A stretch of 17,142 nt of DNA. It comes from an uncultured Roseburia sp. GTDB taxonomy: Bacteria > Bacillota > Clostridia > Lachnospirales > Lachnospiraceae. The stretch's first letter is position 1. Each line of letters starts with the position of its first letter. Under the pieces are notes generated by a model that was given only the letters and a program-made list of their open reading frames with translations, was not told where the DNA came from and did not search any database. Where the stretch lies: contig CAJTYI010000068.1 of NCBI GenBank assembly GCA_910584215.1, positions 1 to 17,142 of the forward strand, read 5' to 3'. Of this stretch, positions 14,796-17,142 are shown in pieces. The position numbers were made by a program, and so were the translations under genes.

Positions 14796-15053
14796 ATGAA
14801 AACATTTAGCTACACGATCAAGGACGAGATCGGGATTCATGCAAGACCCGCGGGGCTGCTTGCAAAAGCGGCAAAGGAGTTTGAGAGTACGGTCACGCTC
14901 GAGAAAGACGGGAAAACAGCCGCAGCCACAAAGCTTATGGCGATCATGGGCATGGGCGTAAAGTGCGGCGATACCGTAAATGTCACAGTCGAGGGAGCCG
15001 ATGAGGAGAAAGCGGCCGCCGAGATGGAAGCATTTTTCCAGGCGAACCTATAA
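14796..15053 (+). CDS. ptsH: Phosphocarrier protein HPr, without Ser46
   Basis: This 85-aa protein relays phosphate from Enzyme I to the IIA domain. It starts at ATG 14796, after AGAGGAGG and 14 bases from ptsG. The active site GIHARPAG contains H15 and R17. Where Firmicute HPr has the kinase target Ser46 in a KSIMGxMSLG context, this protein reads ATKLMAIMGMG, with T45 and K46. Alignment is unambiguous because G39, K40, T41, M48, M51 and G54 keep register. Known HPr kinase/phosphorylase needs Ser46, so catabolite repression through HPr(Ser-P) is unlikely with this protein unless T45 substitutes. Similar Ser-less HPr proteins occur, to my recollection, in gut Clostridia, often alongside a second HPr. 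Confidence 0.95.
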   Translation: MKTFSYTIKDEIGIHARPAGLLAKAAKEFESTVTLEKDGKTAAATKLMAIMGMGVKCGDTVNVTVEGADEEKAAAEMEAFFQANL

Positions 15054-15090
15054 ATCGGGAAATTGAGAATGATAAGTTTTCATCGCGAGA

Positions 15091-15118
15091 TTTGTGTCTG
15101 TGCGCTGCTTGCCACAAA
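15091..15118 (+). other. Small hairpin between ptsH and ptsI
   Basis: TTTGTG (15091-15096) and CACAAA (15113-15118) could pair across a 16-base loop in the 124-base gap between the two genes. No T-run follows, so it is not a terminator. It might influence processing or the ptsH to ptsI ratio. Weak evidence. Confidence 0.25.
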
Positions 15119-15177
15119 CTCGTAGATGCGCGGGCTCGACCAATTGAGTCAAAAGCAGTGCAGAAATGGGGTAAAAT

Positions 15178-16809
15178 ATGACGAAATATCAGGGAAAAGG
15201 CGTTTATGGTGCGGTGGCGATCGGCAAGATATCGCTTTTTAAGAAACAGGATACGGCGGTAAAACGTATCCACACCACGGATACAGATCATGAAAAAGAG
15301 CGTTTTGAACAGGCGAAAACCTTAGCCATTCAACAGCTCGACGAGATATATGAGAAGGCATTGAAGGAAGTTGGCGAGGCAAACGCGGCTATATTTGAAA
15401 TCCATCAGATGATGCTTGAAGATGAGGACTACAATGATTCCATCATCAACATCATCGAGAGCCAGAATGTAAATGCCGATTATGCAGTCGCAGTCACCGC
15501 CGATAATTTCGCGGATATGTTTGCCGCGATGGACGACGCCTATATGAAAGCGCGCGCCGCTGACGTCCGTGATATTTCCAATCGCCTGATCAATATTTTG
15601 TCAGGCAATACCGCCGTCTCTCATCATTCAGACGAAAAATTGATTATCTGTGCCGCCGATCTCGCTCCGAGCGAGACGGTGTCACTCGATAAAGAAAAAG
15701 TCCTTGCGTTTGTCACAGCACACGGTTCGTCTAACTCCCACACAGCGATTCTTGCGCGCAATATGAATATCCCGGCGATCATTGGCGTCGGCGATGAATT
15801 TTTGGAGGCCGTCAAAGACGGCGACGAGGCGGTCGTGGACGGTTTTACAGGCGAGGTCTTATTACATCCCGATGACGAGAGTGTGCAAACATATCGCCGC
15901 AAACAGGCCGATGACGAGGAAAAGAAGCGGCTGCTCTTAGAGCTCAAGGGCAAAGAAAACATTACCAAAGACGGCAGGAAAATTAATGTCTATGCCAATA
16001 TCGGCAGCGTAGACAACATCGGAGCCGTTCTGCTGAATGACGCGGGGGGAATCGGCCTGTTCCGCAGTGAATTTCTTTACCTGGAAAACAGCGATTATCC
16101 GAGCGAGGAGCAGCAGTTTGGCGCCTACAAAAAAGTTTTGGAGAGTATGGCGGGTAAGAAAGTTATCATCCGCACGCTCGATATCGGTGCCGATAAACAG
16201 GTCGATTATTTTAAACTGAAGAAAGAAGAAAACCCCGCCCTAGGATACCGCGCCATCCGCATTTGCTTAACGCGGCCCGAAATCTTTAAGACCCAGCTGC
16301 GGGCGCTCTACAGAGCGTCGGTTTTTGGTAATCTGGGCATTATGTTCCCGATGATTACCAGTGTGTCGGAACTTGAGCGGATACTCGCCATGTGCGCAGA
16401 GATCAAAGAAGAGTTAAGGTCACAACATGTCGAGTACGCGGAAAATGTGGAGCTTGGCATCATGATCGAGACGCCTGCCGCGGCTATCATCAGCGATCGG
16501 CTGGCTCCGATGGTCGATTTCTTCAGCGTCGGCACCAACGATCTCACACAGTATACGCTCGCCTGCGACAGACAGAACCCCGATATAGAGGAGTTTGTCG
16601 ATACACATCACGAGGCGATTATGCGCCTCATCGAAATGAGTGCGGTCAATGCCCACAAATGTGGCGCATGGATTGGAATCTGCGGTGAGCTGGCAGCGGA
16701 TACTGCGCTCACCGAGACTTTCCTGCGCATGGGAATTGATGAGCTTTCCGTTTCGCCGACATTTGTGTTAAAAGTGCGCGACGCAGTGCGGAATATTGAT
16801 TTGTCGTAA
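15178..16809 (+). CDS. ptsI: PTS Enzyme I (PEP-protein phosphotransferase)
   Basis: This 543-aa cytoplasmic enzyme transfers phosphate from PEP to HPr. It starts at ATG 15178 with only GGGG as ribosome binding site, weaker than its neighbours. The N-terminal HPr-binding and phosphohistidine domains (about 1-230) carry the active His in SNSHTAILARN (H188). The C-terminal PEP-binding barrel (about 255-543) has GLFRSEFLY (R296), IRTLDIGADK (331-340, R332), the PEP-utilising signature DFFSVGTNDLTQYTLACDR (447-465) and the catalytic cysteine in ICGELAAD (C502). Length is slightly below the usual 570-575 but all conserved elements are present, the differences being near the N-terminus and the C-terminal end. 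It is the last gene of the operon. Confidence 0.95.
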   Translation: MTKYQGKGVYGAVAIGKISLFKKQDTAVKRIHTTDTDHEKERFEQAKTLAIQQLDEIYEKALKEVGEANAAIFEIHQMMLEDEDYNDSIINIIESQNVNADYAVAVTADNFADMFAAMDDAYMKARAADVRDISNRLINILSGNTAVSHHSDEKLIICAADLAPSETVSLDKEKVLAFVTAHGSSNSHTAILARNMNIPAIIGVGDEFLEAVKDGDEAVVDGFTGEVLLHPDDESVQTYRRKQADDEEKKRLLLELKGKENITKDGRKINVYANIGSVDNIGAVLLNDAGGIGLFRSEFLYLENSDYPSEEQQFGAYKKVLESMAGKKVIIRTLDIGADKQVDYFKLKKEENPALGYRAIRICLTRPEIFKTQLRALYRASVFGNLGIMFPMITSVSELERILAMCAEIKEELRSQHVEYAENVELGIMIETPAAAIISDRLAPMVDFFSVGTNDLTQYTLACDRQNPDIEEFVDTHHEAIMRLIEMSAVNAHKCGAWIGICGELAADTALTETFLRMGIDELSVSPTFVLKVRDAVRNIDLS

Positions 16810-16846
16810 TTGAGATTGCAGGGACAGCGTCGTTCCTCATAAAGTG

Positions 16847-16887
16847 CAGCGCCTGATCGTCTTGCTGACGGTTGGGCGCTGTTTTTT
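16847..16887 (+). terminator. Intrinsic terminator after ptsI
   Basis: CAGCGCC (16847-16853) pairs with GGCGCTG (16875-16881). The stem continues inward through TGATCGTC/GACGGTTG with G-T pairs, giving about 15 pairs around a 5-base loop. Six T residues follow at 16882-16887. It lies 38 bases after the ptsI stop and closes the PTS operon. Confidence 0.9.
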
Positions 16888-17142
16888 CGGTAACGTATAG
16901 GTTATTAGCTGTTTTACTTGATATCATCAAAATGTATAAATATGTATAGATGTTCGATCGGAAGTGTTATATATTTTTATATTCACTGCGTAAATGCGGC
17001 GTCCGGCAGGCATCCTAACTGCAGGTGCTATTTGTCTTTTGACCCTCCGGAAAAACGCCAGGGGGTCTCGCATGCCGTTTGGGGCATCGGGTTGCGCGTC
17101 TTTTCAGTGTTGAACCACCTCGTAGTGTCTGTCCGTCCCGGT
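16888..17142. other. Non-coding region with possible structured RNA or leader
   Basis: I find no convincing coding frame on either strand in these 255 bases, which run to the window edge. The first 100 bases are AT-rich, with an extended -10-like TGTTATATA (16965-16973) and only weak -35 candidates. From about 16997 the composition changes to GC-rich with complementary segments: GGCGTCCGG (16998-17006) with CCGG (17047-17050) and ACGCC (17055-17059); GACCCTC with GGGGGTC (near 17041 and 17063); and ATGCC with GGCAT (near 17072 and 17084). The first two pairings are mutually exclusive. This could be the leader of a gene beyond the window or a small RNA. I recognise no known class. Confidence 0.35.

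Noticed and set aside
15624..15968. 114-codon minus-strand frame inside ptsI
   Set aside because: Serine-rich translation typical of the antisense of a conserved gene; no start signals.
1..17142. CRISPR arrays, tRNA or rRNA genes, intact insertion sequences, prophage genes
   Set aside because: No regularly spaced repeats, no tRNA-like cloverleaf with TTCGA loop, no rRNA motifs and no transposase, integrase or phage proteins were recognised.

Overview
This window looks like chromosome of a Gram-positive Firmicute, most likely a gut clostridium of the Lachnospiraceae type. The grounds are strong AGGAGG-type ribosome binding sites, sigma-A-like promoters, moderate G+C, tandem peptide-exporter-style ABC half-transporters, a LytTR-type regulator remnant, a GH29 fucosidase and a BglG-family antiterminator driving a glucose PTS operon. 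The taxonomic call is inferred from style and gene content, not from a marker gene.

Layout. (1) 1-613, minus strand: N-terminal part of an AI-2E/UPF0118 family membrane protein, cut by the window edge. (2) 831-4488, plus: two overlapping ABC exporter half-transporters, probably a heterodimer with two complete ATP sites. (3) 4632-5981, plus: a cytoplasmic GH29 alpha-L-fucosidase with its own promoter, then 6171-6650, a hotdog acyl-CoA thioesterase. (4) 6697-8517, minus: a MerR/GyrI-like regulator followed by a serine hydrolase, transcribed from a textbook 19-bp-spacer MerR promoter with a dyad in the spacer. (5) 8827-10082, plus: a GNAT acetyltransferase and DNA-3-methyladenine glycosylase I (tag, TTG start). 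(6) 10132-11486: a decayed module, namely a LytTR response regulator with an internal deletion and an A-run frameshift, the stub of a coupled downstream gene, a 67-bp inverted-repeat-bounded scar, and an ABC exporter broken by stops, frameshifts and a large deletion. (7) 11584-16887, plus: a PTS operon glcT-ptsG-ptsH-ptsI with a consensus promoter, a RAT-like antiterminator overlapping an intrinsic terminator, and a strong terminator at the end. (8) 16888-17142: non-coding, with inverted repeats, unexplained.

How the genes work together. The PTS block is a self-contained glucose import unit. Enzyme I (H188) takes phosphate from PEP and passes it to HPr (H15), then to the IIA domain (H637), the IIB domain (C474) and glucose carried by IIC. 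The antiterminator, with four PRD histidines, presumably senses flux and opens the leader attenuator that precedes its own gene, so the whole operon is under one switch. A notable oddity is that HPr has Lys where Firmicute HPr normally has the regulatory Ser46, which argues against classical HPr(Ser-P)/CcpA catabolite repression through this protein.

No CRISPR array, tRNA, rRNA or intact mobile element was seen. I see no convincing wholly new system. The items most worth a second look are the attenuator, the Ser46-less HPr, the decayed regulator/exporter module and the structured non-coding tail.
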